Assembly: GCF_000020365.1 (NCBI RefSeq) | Contig: NC_012108.1 | Location: 4,224,001-4,288,000 of the forward strand | Origin: Desulforapulum autotrophicum HRM2 | GTDB taxonomy: Bacteria > Desulfobacterota > Desulfobacteria > Desulfobacterales > Desulfobacteraceae | Direction of reading: 5' to 3' | Length of the DNA stretch: 64,000 nucleotides | Part shown: in pieces, positions 9,116 through 17,630 of the stretch | How the letters are laid out: every line of letters begins with the position of its first letter | How positions within the stretch are numbered: position 1 is the stretch's first letter | Notes under the pieces: generated by a model | What the model was told of the DNA's origin: nothing | Seen by the model: the letters and a program-made list of their open reading frames with translations, nothing else | Databases searched by the model: none | Position numbers and translations under genes: made by a program

Positions 9116-10276
9116 TCATGGCCCGATGCACCGGCCTGAATTGACACCCTTTGTGGTGACGGCCTTGGAGAGAACAAGATCACGCCCCTTTGAAAGACCG
9201 GAGCTGTAGGCGTCCCGGCTCCTGCTGCCATGGGAGACGCCCACGGTCCTTAAACCAGGGTATCTTCCGCCCACATAGGCATCAAGCTGAAGATCCTTGA
9301 CCACCGCAGGGGCATTCCCAGGCAAAGGGGACTCCTGCCGTGTCAAAGCCTCCCTGCGCCGGTCCAGGGTTTGACTGAACCCATGGACCACCCCGGTCAT
9401 GTAGCCCGATCGTGACCGACACGATGGGTTTTTGGCCTTGTAGTCAAGCCAGCTCTTCTGGGCATATCCCAGCACAAAGGCGAACACATAGTCCGCAATT
9501 TTCAGGTTTGACGGAGTACCGCTGATTTCAAGGGCTGTTCCCATTTTCTCTTTTCCCGGAACATAAACGGGGATCCAGACCGGCTGAACAAAGTAATGAT
9601 GATCAAGAATGGTGGCCCCGATGATTTCAGGTTGGGTTCGTTTAAGGACTGCATCCGTGATGATAATACTCTCAAAATCCCTTTGTTCATTGGAACGAAT
9701 CGCATCGATATTGTAACGGGCAATGAGTTCTCCGGCCTTTGCCGCAGCAAGGGCCGCCTCATGGGGGTTTTTTGATGCGGCAAGGGCCATGAGCTTTTTA
9801 ACCTTGATCATGATCCTGTCATCTTCCCCCCCTTCTACTCCCCATATCCGCTGCTCAAGTGTCCTGTAACCACCCGAAGCCCGTGGGTTTGCACCGAACA
9901 TTCTGCAACATTCAACAAACAGGGGGCCGTGGGCGGTTTCATTGGGATACCCGGGAAGGGTGGAGGCCAGTTGATGGGCCATTTCGTGATGGAGTACCTC
10001 AACCACAGAATCCCATCGCCCGTCTCGTACAAGGTGCCTTGCCATGCGGATCTCCCTTAAAAGGGGGTCCCACAGACCAAGGGTTTGTTCCATGTCGCTG
10101 ATAATGATCCTTGGCCGCTCCATCCGGGGGGCAAAGCTCGGATTTCTTCGGCCCAGATTGAGGACAGATATTCTCCATTCCTGGTAAAGTTTTTCAAGTA
10201 TGGCACGTTCAAGGGCCTGATTTATCTGCCCGGTTCTTTTGTTCAACAGCTCCTCCTGATCGTTGGTTTCCGTCAT
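9116..10276 (-). CDS. SprT-like zinc metalloprotease domain joined to a DUF2786 region
   Basis: The 386-residue protein has an N-terminal SprT-like zinc-peptidase region with the HEMAH motif (HHEMAHQLA, near residue 98) and a later histidine in ETAHGPLF. Next comes a segment matching DUF2786 (KVKKLMALAASKNPHEAALA, near 170-190), then about 190 less familiar residues with a basic C-terminus. SprT/Spartan proteins act on DNA-protein crosslinks in eukaryotes; bacterial members are poorly known. The start at 10276 gives MTETNDQEELLN. The upstream MFS gene on the same strand is 85 bases away. Confidence 0.75.
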   Translation of the reverse strand: MTETNDQEELLNKRTGQINQALERAILEKLYQEWRISVLNLGRRNPSFAPRMERPRIIISDMEQTLGLWDPLLREIRMARHLVRDGRWDSVVEVLHHEMAHQLASTLPGYPNETAHGPLFVECCRMFGANPRASGGYRTLEQRIWGVEGGEDDRIMIKVKKLMALAASKNPHEAALAAAKAGELIARYNIDAIRSNEQRDFESIIITDAVLKRTQPEIIGATILDHHYFVQPVWIPVYVPGKEKMGTALEISGTPSNLKIADYVFAFVLGYAQKSWLDYKAKNPSCRSRSGYMTGVVHGFSQTLDRRREALTRQESPLPGNAPAVVKDLQLDAYVGGRYPGLRTVGVSHGSRSRDAYSSGLSKGRDLVLSKAVTTKGVNSGRCIGP

Positions 10277-10361
10277 TATTGTTCTGTGTTTTTAGGGACT
10301 ACCCCTTTCCCACCACAAAAACAAGGGAATACAGACTGGAAAAAAAGGCCTCTGTTTGCTG

Positions 10362-11597
10362 TCAGAACAGTTCATCTTCCGGAAGATCCTGGTGAAGAGC
10401 CACTACAGATGTCTTGTGCATAAAAACAAAATCACCCTGATCTTCTGCGGAGACAATTTCAATACGCTCGCCTCTTCTCAACCCAAAGACAATCAAGGCA
10501 TACACGGCTGAAACGCTCATAAAAAAGAAAAACAATCCATAGGGGCTTGCTTCCATGACCATGGACGAAACCAGGGGCCCCAGGGTGGCCCCCACCCCAT
10601 AGGCAAAGAGCAGGGCTGTGCTGACGGAAACAATCTCCCCGGGTTCGAACAGATCCTGGGCCCTTGCCACTGACACGGGATAGATGGAAAAAATAAGCCC
10701 CCCGTAGACCACCATGGTACCAATCAGATATTCGATACGGGTGTTTGCAGCGACCATGACACCAGGGGTAACAAGGCAGACAACAACTCCCAGAACCAAC
10801 AGCACAAGAGATCGATCAAACCGGTCTGAAATGGCGCCAATGGGCCATTGGAGAAGCAGTCCTCCAAGAATCGCCGCTGTCATGAACCAGGAAAGTTCAA
10901 ACAGGGACATGTCAAACTGCTGGCAGAAAACCGGCCCCATGGAATAGAAGGCACTGCTGATCAAGCCTGCAACAAGGCAACCAAGAACGCCCACTGGGGA
11001 TTTCATAAAAATAGCCTTAAACCTGAAGGGAGCAGGTTCCGAGGGATTGGGGTGAATGGAACGGGTGGTGGCCACGGGAACGATGCACAGGGAAATAAAC
11101 AGGGCTGACAGAATGAACAGGGTCTGAGCTTCGGGAGCCCCCACATTGAGAAGCTGCTGCCCGACCCCCTGGCCCAGGTAGGAGACAACCATATAAATGG
11201 CAAACACCCGCCCCCTCACATTCTGGGGCGAACATTCACACAGCCAGCTTTCGATAACCGTATAAAGCCCAATGGCTGATATACCGGTGAGAAACCGCAG
11301 CAACGCCCAAGTGAACGGTGAGACATAAAGGGCATGGAGCAAGACCACACCGGTTGTCACTGCAGCAAAGGCAGAAAAAGAACGAATGTGCCCCACCCGC
11401 TGGATAAGACGGGTGCTGAAAAAAGCCCCCACAAGCAATCCCACATAGTAGGCAGTCATCACCCTGCCAATGGTTGCAACCGAAACCCCCTCGATGCTAA
11501 GTCGCACACCAAGAAAAGAACCAAGAAGTCCCATGCCGACCATGAGTACAAAGGTTGCCCCATAAAGGGCAACAAAGGGAGACAAAGCAGCTTTCAT
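10362..11597 (-). CDS. Major facilitator superfamily transporter (YcaD-like)
   Basis: The 411-residue membrane protein has about 12 predicted helices in two halves of six. A soluble loop near residues 185-200 (SIHPNPSEPAPFRF) separates them, and the MFS loop motifs recur (RLIQRVGHIRS after helix 2, SDRFDRS after helix 8). The IESWLCECSP stretch and overall plan resemble the YcaD branch. The C-terminus carries a soluble tail of about 40 residues. Substrate is not evident. Confidence 0.82.
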   Translation of the reverse strand: MKAALSPFVALYGATFVLMVGMGLLGSFLGVRLSIEGVSVATIGRVMTAYYVGLLVGAFFSTRLIQRVGHIRSFSAFAAVTTGVVLLHALYVSPFTWALLRFLTGISAIGLYTVIESWLCECSPQNVRGRVFAIYMVVSYLGQGVGQQLLNVGAPEAQTLFILSALFISLCIVPVATTRSIHPNPSEPAPFRFKAIFMKSPVGVLGCLVAGLISSAFYSMGPVFCQQFDMSLFELSWFMTAAILGGLLLQWPIGAISDRFDRSLVLLVLGVVVCLVTPGVMVAANTRIEYLIGTMVVYGGLIFSIYPVSVARAQDLFEPGEIVSVSTALLFAYGVGATLGPLVSSMVMEASPYGLFFFFMSVSAVYALIVFGLRRGERIEIVSAEDQGDFVFMHKTSVVALHQDLPEDELF

Positions 11598-12093
11598 GGC
11601 AGTTGAGCACCTTTTGAAAAATCAGTTAGAGGCATCACCCCCCTCCAAGATATAAAAAAACTGGATTATTACCACCCTTTATCAATTTCGTCAAGCAAGG
11701 GAATGGGGGGTACTTTAATCAATTTGAAGGGCAGCTGTCAGGGTTTATTATTTGATTTTGAGGAGATAACGGGGTATTATACCTTCCGGAAAGGTGGACA
11801 ACACAGATACGAAATCGATAACCTTCTAAAATTACAGTTAAGTTTGGCGCGTTCATACGTCAACGCATTCAATAGCAACAGCTGCCGAAGTTTGAGTTCA
11901 GGTCAATAATTCAACTTTCAGGATTGGCTGTTCACATGGGGTCAGACTTGCATGATTGCACTGTTGTTCGGCTTAGAGAATGGGCAAGATGTTGTCAAAA
12001 GCACTAGCCTGACCCCGATCATCAAAGGGAAGTTTGAAAATTGAGTCAATAAAACAAGTGGCGTCCTGGCGCTAGAAAAAAAATGGGGAAACC
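11598..12093. other. Intergenic region before the chemotaxis-receptor remnant
   Basis: About 500 bases without a convincing gene. A 68-codon open frame at 11703-11909 has no ribosome site and no familiar motif, so I do not call it. The right part contains a REP-like inverted repeat (separate entry). A GGGGAA ribosome site precedes the ATG at 12094. Confidence 0.5.
11938..12016. repeat. REP-like inverted repeat
   Basis: GGGGTCAG at 11938-11945 pairs with CTGACCCC at 12009-12016, and the inner flanks ACTTGCA and GCACTAGC are partly complementary. The stem encloses about 60 bases. GGGGTCAG-type ends resemble those of REP elements mobilised by Y1 (RAYT) transposases, but no such gene is in the window. 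Confidence 0.45.
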
Positions 12094-13961
12094 ATGTTCA
12101 AACAATTGAGCCTTGCAAAAAAGATAACCAGCGGTTTTGCGATTATTTTGACCCTGTTGATTTTGCTTGCCCTTGCAGGCCGTTCAGGACTGACCCGGGT
12201 CGTTGAAAAGGTGGACGTATCCAACCGGTTTCAACTTCTGGTCGACCAGATCCTGGATGCCCGCCAGGCTGAAAAACAATTCATCCTGACCAACGATCCA
12301 GGGGCCGTTGAGATTGTGCGCAAAGACGTCACAACATTAACTTCCGAGGCAAAAAAAATTGCCGACACTGCAGACGACCCTGGAGTCAAGATGCAGGCCG
12401 ACAGGATCGTGAAAGCAGCCCAGACCTATGTCCAGGCTTTTGATGAATATGTGACCCTTGCCGATGAAAGAAAACATCTGATGGCAGACATGAACCAAAA
12501 GGCAGATTCAGCTCTGGACATCACCACGGGCATTCGGGACGAACAACGAACAAGGCACGACGCACTCATGGCAGAAAGTGAAACAAAACGCTCCTGGATG
12601 CGCCAACGGGTTGAGTATGCAGACAAAATCAAGGAGCAATTTTTCCAGGCCAGTGCCTATCGCATGGTCATGGCAGATTCCCCCACAAAAAACATCTCCA
12701 CGATGACCCAGTGGAAGGGGGGACATGAAAACATTAAAAACGACCTTAAAGCCGTGGGCCCCTTAATGCTTGAACCCATTGCAAAACAGCGCCATGCGAA
12801 CATCGCTTCCGCCCAGAAAGGGGTCATGGAAAAGGGGCTTGCCTTTTTTAATGACAAAAGCCATGGAAACAACCTGGCCCTGATCAAGGCAGTGGACACC
12901 ATGGGCATGGCAGTGGTTACCTTTCAGCAGGAGATGCAGGAACTGCTTGATTTTTACATGGAGGATGTCCGAATTTTTTCAGACCAGACCATGGAACTCT
13001 CCTCGGGCGCAGATCAGGTTGCAAAAATTCTTTTAAAAATACGAATTATGGAAAAGGAATTTATCCTGACTGAAGATGAAACCTTTTTTCGGCAGATCCT
13101 CCAGAACATCAAATCCATTGACAGCGCCATTGCAGAAATAAGGGCAAGGATTCAGGCAATCTTGCCTCCCGGTCAAATGAGGTTGTCTCAGCTGCCCGAA
13201 AGATGAGCGATACCATGAACGGAGTGGCATTCACAAGTGAACAGGCTTCCATGAACCTCAGCGCGGTTGTTAACGCGGCCGACCAGATAAAACACACCCT
13301 TGGCAAGGTGGCACAGAGTTGTGACCGGGCAAGGCGTGTTTCCGACGATGCGGCAACAACGGTGCAAAGCGCATCTGACCGGGTGGAAAAAATGGGCACA
13401 TCGGCAAGGGATATCAATCAGGTAACCGAACTGATCACAAATATTGCGTCCCAGACAAACCTTCTGGCCCTGAACGCCACCATCGAGGCGGCAAGGGCCG
13501 GAGAAGCAGGCAAAGGGTTTGCCGTGGTGGCAGGCGAAATAAAGGCCCTTGCCACACAGACCTCGGATGCGACCTTGAAAATCAAGGAAAAAATAAAAGA
13601 GATGCAGGCATCCACAGACAGAACCGTGGGGGATGTAAAACAGATCACCACCGTTATTTCCCAGGTGACTGAAATTGTTGCAACCATTGCCGCTGCTGTG
13701 GAAGAACAGTCTATTTGCGCGGCAGAGGTGGCCGAAAATATTGACAAGGCATCAACGGGGATCCATGGCACAAATGAGAATTTATCCCATAGTTCCCAGG
13801 TTTCCACCCGGATTTGCGAGGATCTTTCCACGGTCAACAGCCTGTCAAAAAAAATGACAGCAAGCGGCGACCAAATGAAAGAAAGCGCCCAGAACCTTGC
13901 CCTTATCTCAACCAGACTCAGGGATATGATCGGCGTATTCAAGGTCAGTGCCGATGATTAG
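12094..13961 (+). pseudogene. Methyl-accepting chemotaxis protein, internally deleted and frameshifted
   Basis: The left frame (12094-13206) encodes one N-terminal transmembrane helix (residues 11-28) and a long helical sensor region with two similar modules, each with an EKQFIL- or EKEFIL-type motif, like HBM-type receptors. It stops at 13206 without a second transmembrane helix or HAMP domain. The right frame is open from about 13125 and gives the cytoplasmic signalling domain, including the conserved hairpin tip ([16 protein letters not shown]), to 13961. The parts are in different frames and the expected link, TM2 plus HAMP, is missing. That fits a deletion of a few hundred bases between about 13120 and 13200, not a simple one-base slip. 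The ATG at 13203 has no ribosome site. It overlaps the next gene by 14 bases. Confidence 0.8.
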
Positions 13962-14829
13962 GAAAAAAGATCAGATACTGACCTTTCCCTTTACCCAAAA
14001 AAAGTTCATGGCCCTTACCCCCCAGGGTCGCCATGGCTGGATCGTCCGATGGCTGTCAGGGGTTTACCAGGAGATCCTGACCAACCGGGTCACACCCCGG
14101 GGACTTGAATTTTTTGCCGGAGAATATGCACGAATAACCGGCTGGTCTGAAACCTGGCCCGGCAAAATCCCCAACAAGATCCCCCATGAATACGATGCCA
14201 GACCCTGGCTGGAATTTATCTCCAACGCCATTCACATTGGGCGAACTGCACGGGGTATCTCTCCAAAGGACCCGGATCTGCTGCCCCCAGCAACAACCAG
14301 AGGCGATCACAAAGACCGGACAGGGGACAGACACGACAGACCCCTGCTTGATTTTCACATTGCCCTTGACGGCCTCAGAAGCCTGTTCAACGTAGGCTCC
14401 ATCTTCAGGAGCTGCGATGCAGCAGGATTCTCTTCACTCATCCTTGGCAACACCCCGGGCAGGGAAAATGCTGCGGTGAGAAAAACCGCCATGGGAACCG
14501 CAGACTGGATGCCCCACACCCAGACCGTGGATCTTGCCCAGACCCTTGTTGACATGAAAGCCCAGGGCTACACCATCACGGCCGTTGAAACAGCTGAACA
14601 ATCAAAGCCCTATCACGACAACGACTGGCACCACCGGGGGGTCCTGGTCGTGGGAAATGAAGAGTACGGAATTTCTTCCCATGTCCTGGCCGTGTGTGAC
14701 CAGGTGGTCCACATACCCATGTTTGGAAGAAAAAACTCCCTCAACGTTGCCAATGCCGCCGCCATTTTGATGTTTCACATTACCACCTGCCTGCACGCCG
14801 GCCACCCTGATCCAGGACAACATCCTTAA
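13948..14829 (+). CDS. SpoU/TrmH-family RNA methyltransferase
   Basis: SPOUT-fold enzymes of this family 2'-O-methylate tRNA or rRNA riboses using SAM. The 293 residues have an N-terminal extension of about 130 residues and then the three SpoU motifs: [24 protein letters not shown], and [17 protein letters not shown], which together form the knotted SAM site. The N-terminal region is unlike the usual ribosomal-RNA substrate-binding domain, so the target RNA is uncertain. The start lies inside the end of the broken chemotaxis gene. Confidence 0.88.
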   Translation: MPMIRKKDQILTFPFTQKKFMALTPQGRHGWIVRWLSGVYQEILTNRVTPRGLEFFAGEYARITGWSETWPGKIPNKIPHEYDARPWLEFISNAIHIGRTARGISPKDPDLLPPATTRGDHKDRTGDRHDRPLLDFHIALDGLRSLFNVGSIFRSCDAAGFSSLILGNTPGRENAAVRKTAMGTADWMPHTQTVDLAQTLVDMKAQGYTITAVETAEQSKPYHDNDWHHRGVLVVGNEEYGISSHVLAVCDQVVHIPMFGRKNSLNVANAAAILMFHITTCLHAGHPDPGQHP

Positions 14830-14836
14830 AATATTC

Positions 14837-14864
14837 TTGCTTTTTCAACGCCCTGGTATATAAT
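14837..14864 (+). promoter_or_regulatory. Sigma-70-type promoter of the TrpXYZ-like operon
   Basis: TTGCTT (14837-14842) and TATAAT (14859-14864) are separated by 16 bases, just after the methyltransferase stop and 69 bases before the ATG at 14933. The -10 is a perfect consensus match. Confidence 0.6.
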
Positions 14865-14932
14865 AGGCACCTTTAAATTGTTATCGGTTCATGAATGCCG
14901 GAACAAAATCAAAGCACAATAAGGAGCAGTCC

Positions 14933-15919
14933 ATGAAACCCCTCATCACAGCGGTCATAACTTTCGCCATGACAGTCTGTCTTGCTGCTTTACCGGCAAA
15001 TGCCGACAAAAATATCCTTGTGGGCATATCAAAGATCGTGGCCCACCCGGCACTTGATGCCCTTGAGCAAGGGGTCCGGGAAGGCATCCAGGAAACGTTT
15101 CCCCAGGCCCGTTTTGACCTTCAGAACGCCAATGGAGAGCTTGCAACGGCTGCCTCCATTGCCCAGAAATTTAAATCCCAGAATGTGGACATTGCCGTTG
15201 GGATTGCAACACCAACGGCCCAGGCCCTGGTGGGAATTATCAGGACAAAACCCGTGATTTTCTGCGCCGTGACAGACCCCGTTAGTGCAGGACTTGTGGC
15301 CTCGACCACCAAAGGTGAAAAAAACGTGACCGGCACCTCGGACATGACGCCGGTAAGGGAACAAATTGCCCTATTGAACCGGATCAAGCCCCTGAAGACC
15401 CTTGGCCACATCTACTGCAGCAGCGAGGCCAATGCCGTGGCCCTTGCCGCCATTGCCCGGCAGGTGGCAGCGGATATGGGTATCGGGTTTGTGGAAACCA
15501 CGGTGACCAACTCTGCCGAAGTGATGCAGGCAGTCCAGACCATTGCGTCCCGGGTGGACGGGATCTATCTGAGCAACGACAACACTATATTCTCTGCCCT
15601 TTCCGCTGTAACCCGGGTGGCAATGAAATACAAAATCCCCGTAATGTCAGCCGACCCGAGTTCTGCTGAGACCAACGATGTCCTTGCTGCCTGGGGATTT
15701 GATTACTATAAGATGGGCAAGGTGACCGGAAGAATTGCGGCAAGGGTGCTCAAGGGTGAAGACCCTGTGACCATCCCCACCGTTTTCATGACCGATCCCA
15801 GCGACGTGGACCTTCTCCTGAACATGGATGTGGCCGAGAAATTAGGACTTACCTTTCCGGCAGATGTGGTCGTAAAAGCCAATACCATCATCGAGCACGG
15901 CAAAATCATAAAAAAGTAG
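14933..15919 (+). CDS. ABC transporter substrate-binding protein (TrpX-like, ABC_sub_bind family)
   Basis: The 328-residue protein opens with a signal peptide (hydrophobic residues 4-20, cleavage probably after LPANA). The mature part has the two-lobed fold of the ABC_sub_bind family, with VGIATPTAQALVG and FCAVTDPVSAGLV in lobe one and GIYLSNDNTIFSAL at the hinge. Family members bind tryptophan, tyrosine or other small ligands. The start at 14933 follows AAGGAG at 14921-14926; the frame is open further upstream but without a ribosome site. It is first in a three-gene operon with its permease and ATPase. Confidence 0.88.
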   Translation: MKPLITAVITFAMTVCLAALPANADKNILVGISKIVAHPALDALEQGVREGIQETFPQARFDLQNANGELATAASIAQKFKSQNVDIAVGIATPTAQALVGIIRTKPVIFCAVTDPVSAGLVASTTKGEKNVTGTSDMTPVREQIALLNRIKPLKTLGHIYCSSEANAVALAAIARQVAADMGIGFVETTVTNSAEVMQAVQTIASRVDGIYLSNDNTIFSALSAVTRVAMKYKIPVMSADPSSAETNDVLAAWGFDYYKMGKVTGRIAARVLKGEDPVTIPTVFMTDPSDVDLLLNMDVAEKLGLTFPADVVVKANTIIEHGKIIKK

Positions 15920-15926
15920 AGATCCC

Positions 15927-16817
15927 ATGATAGAAGGCATATTTGTAGAGGGACTGATCTACTCGATCATGGCCCTTGGGGTCTTTTTTACCTTTCGGAT
16001 CCTTGACTTTCCAGATCTTACCGTGGACGGTTCATTCCCCATGGGCGCAGTCATCATGGCGGCCTGCCTCCACCAGGGTATAACCCCCCTGGCAGGACTG
16101 GTCACCGCCTTTGCAGGGGGGGTCATGGCCGGAATGGTCACGGCCGAAATCCACAACCGGCTCAAGGTTCCCCATCTTCTGGCCGGCATCCTCACCATGA
16201 CCATGCTCTATTCGATCAATATCCGGATACTCTCAAACCGGGCCAACCTCCCCCTGCTGCGGGTGGATACTCTGCTGACCCGTGTCCATGGATGGACAGA
16301 AGGCATTATCACCCCGGAATGGTCCTCACTGATTTTTTTTATCCTTGTGGTTTTAATCATCAAAAAGGGGCTGGACCTGTTTTTCCTCACGGACATGGGC
16401 CTTGTGTTCGGTGCCCTTGGCAACAACGAACAGATGGTCAGAACCCAGGGGATCAATCCCGGAATATTAAAACTGATCGGTGTGGGGCTGTCAAACGGGC
16501 TTGTGGCGCTGTCGGGTGCCTTTGCTGCACAGTACCAGGGGTTTGCCGACGTCAACCTGGGCCAGGGGATCGTGGTGTCCGGCCTTGCGTCGGTGATGCT
16601 CGGCGAATTTCTGCTGCGGTCAAACCGCATCTCGACACTCACCCTGCGGGTGGTTCTGGGTTCCATTCTCTTTAAGGCCATCATGTACCTGGGCCGCTAT
16701 TACGGTTACTACATCAACATGACACCCAACGATCTCAAGCTCATTGCAGGCATTCTCATCATCATCTCCCTTGCCGCCGCCAACATCAGAAACGCAAGGG
16801 AGCAGGGCAGATCATGA
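15927..16817 (+). CDS. ABC transporter permease (TrpY-like)
   Basis: The 296-residue membrane protein has about eight or nine helices and belongs to the branched-chain-type permease family (BPD_transp_2). A conserved cytoplasmic region, GALGNNEQMVRTQGINP, contacts the ATPase. It starts seven bases after the binding-protein stop, and its last four bases overlap the start of the ATPase gene. Only one permease is present, so it probably works as a homodimer. Confidence 0.88.
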   Translation: MIEGIFVEGLIYSIMALGVFFTFRILDFPDLTVDGSFPMGAVIMAACLHQGITPLAGLVTAFAGGVMAGMVTAEIHNRLKVPHLLAGILTMTMLYSINIRILSNRANLPLLRVDTLLTRVHGWTEGIITPEWSSLIFFILVVLIIKKGLDLFFLTDMGLVFGALGNNEQMVRTQGINPGILKLIGVGLSNGLVALSGAFAAQYQGFADVNLGQGIVVSGLASVMLGEFLLRSNRISTLTLRVVLGSILFKAIMYLGRYYGYYINMTPNDLKLIAGILIIISLAAANIRNAREQGRS

Positions 16818-17608
16818 TAACCCTTGAAAACATCAAAAAAGATTTTAACCCCGGCACGATCAATGAAAAAACCGTGATCAATAACCTCAATTTTAAGGCC
16901 CAAAAAGGCGATTTTATAACAATTGTAGGCAGCAACGGCGCCGGAAAAACCACCCTTTTCAACCTTATTTCAGGTGCCATCTTCCCCACCCGGGGCAGAA
17001 TTTTGATCCGGGACAGGGAGGTCACACACGAGCCGGAATACAAAAGAGCAAAAAACATTGGCAGAATCTTCCAGGACCCCCTTGCCGGAACCGCCTCAAA
17101 CATGACCCTGGAGGACAACATGATGATCACGGCCCGCAAGGGATTTAAGTGGCCAAAGATCAGCCTGACCCGGAAGGTGAGCAAGGAATTTGAGGACCGG
17201 GTCAAGGTGCTGGGCATGGGACTTGAACATCGGCTCAAGGAGAACGTCAACACCCTGTCGGGCGGCCAGCGCCAGGCATTGACCCTGCTCATGACCGTCA
17301 GTTCCAATCCGGACATTCTGCTTCTTGATGAGCACACCGCAGCCCTGGACCCGGGCAATGCCGCGCTGATAATGGAACTGACACGACAATTTGTCAGAGA
17401 AAAGGAACTCACCACCCTCATGGTGACCCATAACATGAACCATGCCATTGAATTCGGCAACCGCCTGATCATGATGGACCAGGGAGAAATAATAATTGAT
17501 GTAAACAGCGAGGCCAAACGGCTTTTAACCAAACAGCGCCTGATAGAAATGTTTGGCGAAATCAAAAAACGAGAATTTGAAAACGATGAAGTTCTCCTTA
17601 CGTCTTAA
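16814..17608 (+). CDS. ABC transporter ATP-binding protein (TrpZ-like)
   Basis: The 264 residues contain all nucleotide-binding motifs: Walker A GSNGAGKTT (residues 37-45), Q-loop in GRIFQDP, signature LSGGQRQAL, Walker B ILLLDEHTAALDP, and the switch His in MVTHNMNHA. The ATG overlaps the permease stop by four bases. It completes a small-ligand importer with the two genes upstream. Confidence 0.92.
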   Translation: MITLENIKKDFNPGTINEKTVINNLNFKAQKGDFITIVGSNGAGKTTLFNLISGAIFPTRGRILIRDREVTHEPEYKRAKNIGRIFQDPLAGTASNMTLEDNMMITARKGFKWPKISLTRKVSKEFEDRVKVLGMGLEHRLKENVNTLSGGQRQALTLLMTVSSNPDILLLDEHTAALDPGNAALIMELTRQFVREKELTTLMVTHNMNHAIEFGNRLIMMDQGEIIIDVNSEAKRLLTKQRLIEMFGEIKKREFENDEVLLTS

Positions 17609-17630
17609 TTTTTTAAGGATACCCGTATAA

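Noticed and set aside
10635-10660. tRNA T-arm-like GGTTCGAA
   Set aside because: It lies inside the MFS coding sequence with no acceptor or anticodon arms around it.
11703-11909. 68-codon open frame before the chemotaxis relic
   Set aside because: No ribosome site, no recognisable motif, and unusual composition for a coding gene here.
13203-13961. Stand-alone cytoplasmic chemotaxis signalling protein
   Set aside because: The ATG has no ribosome site, the open frame begins upstream of it, and the sequence continues the receptor broken at 13206.
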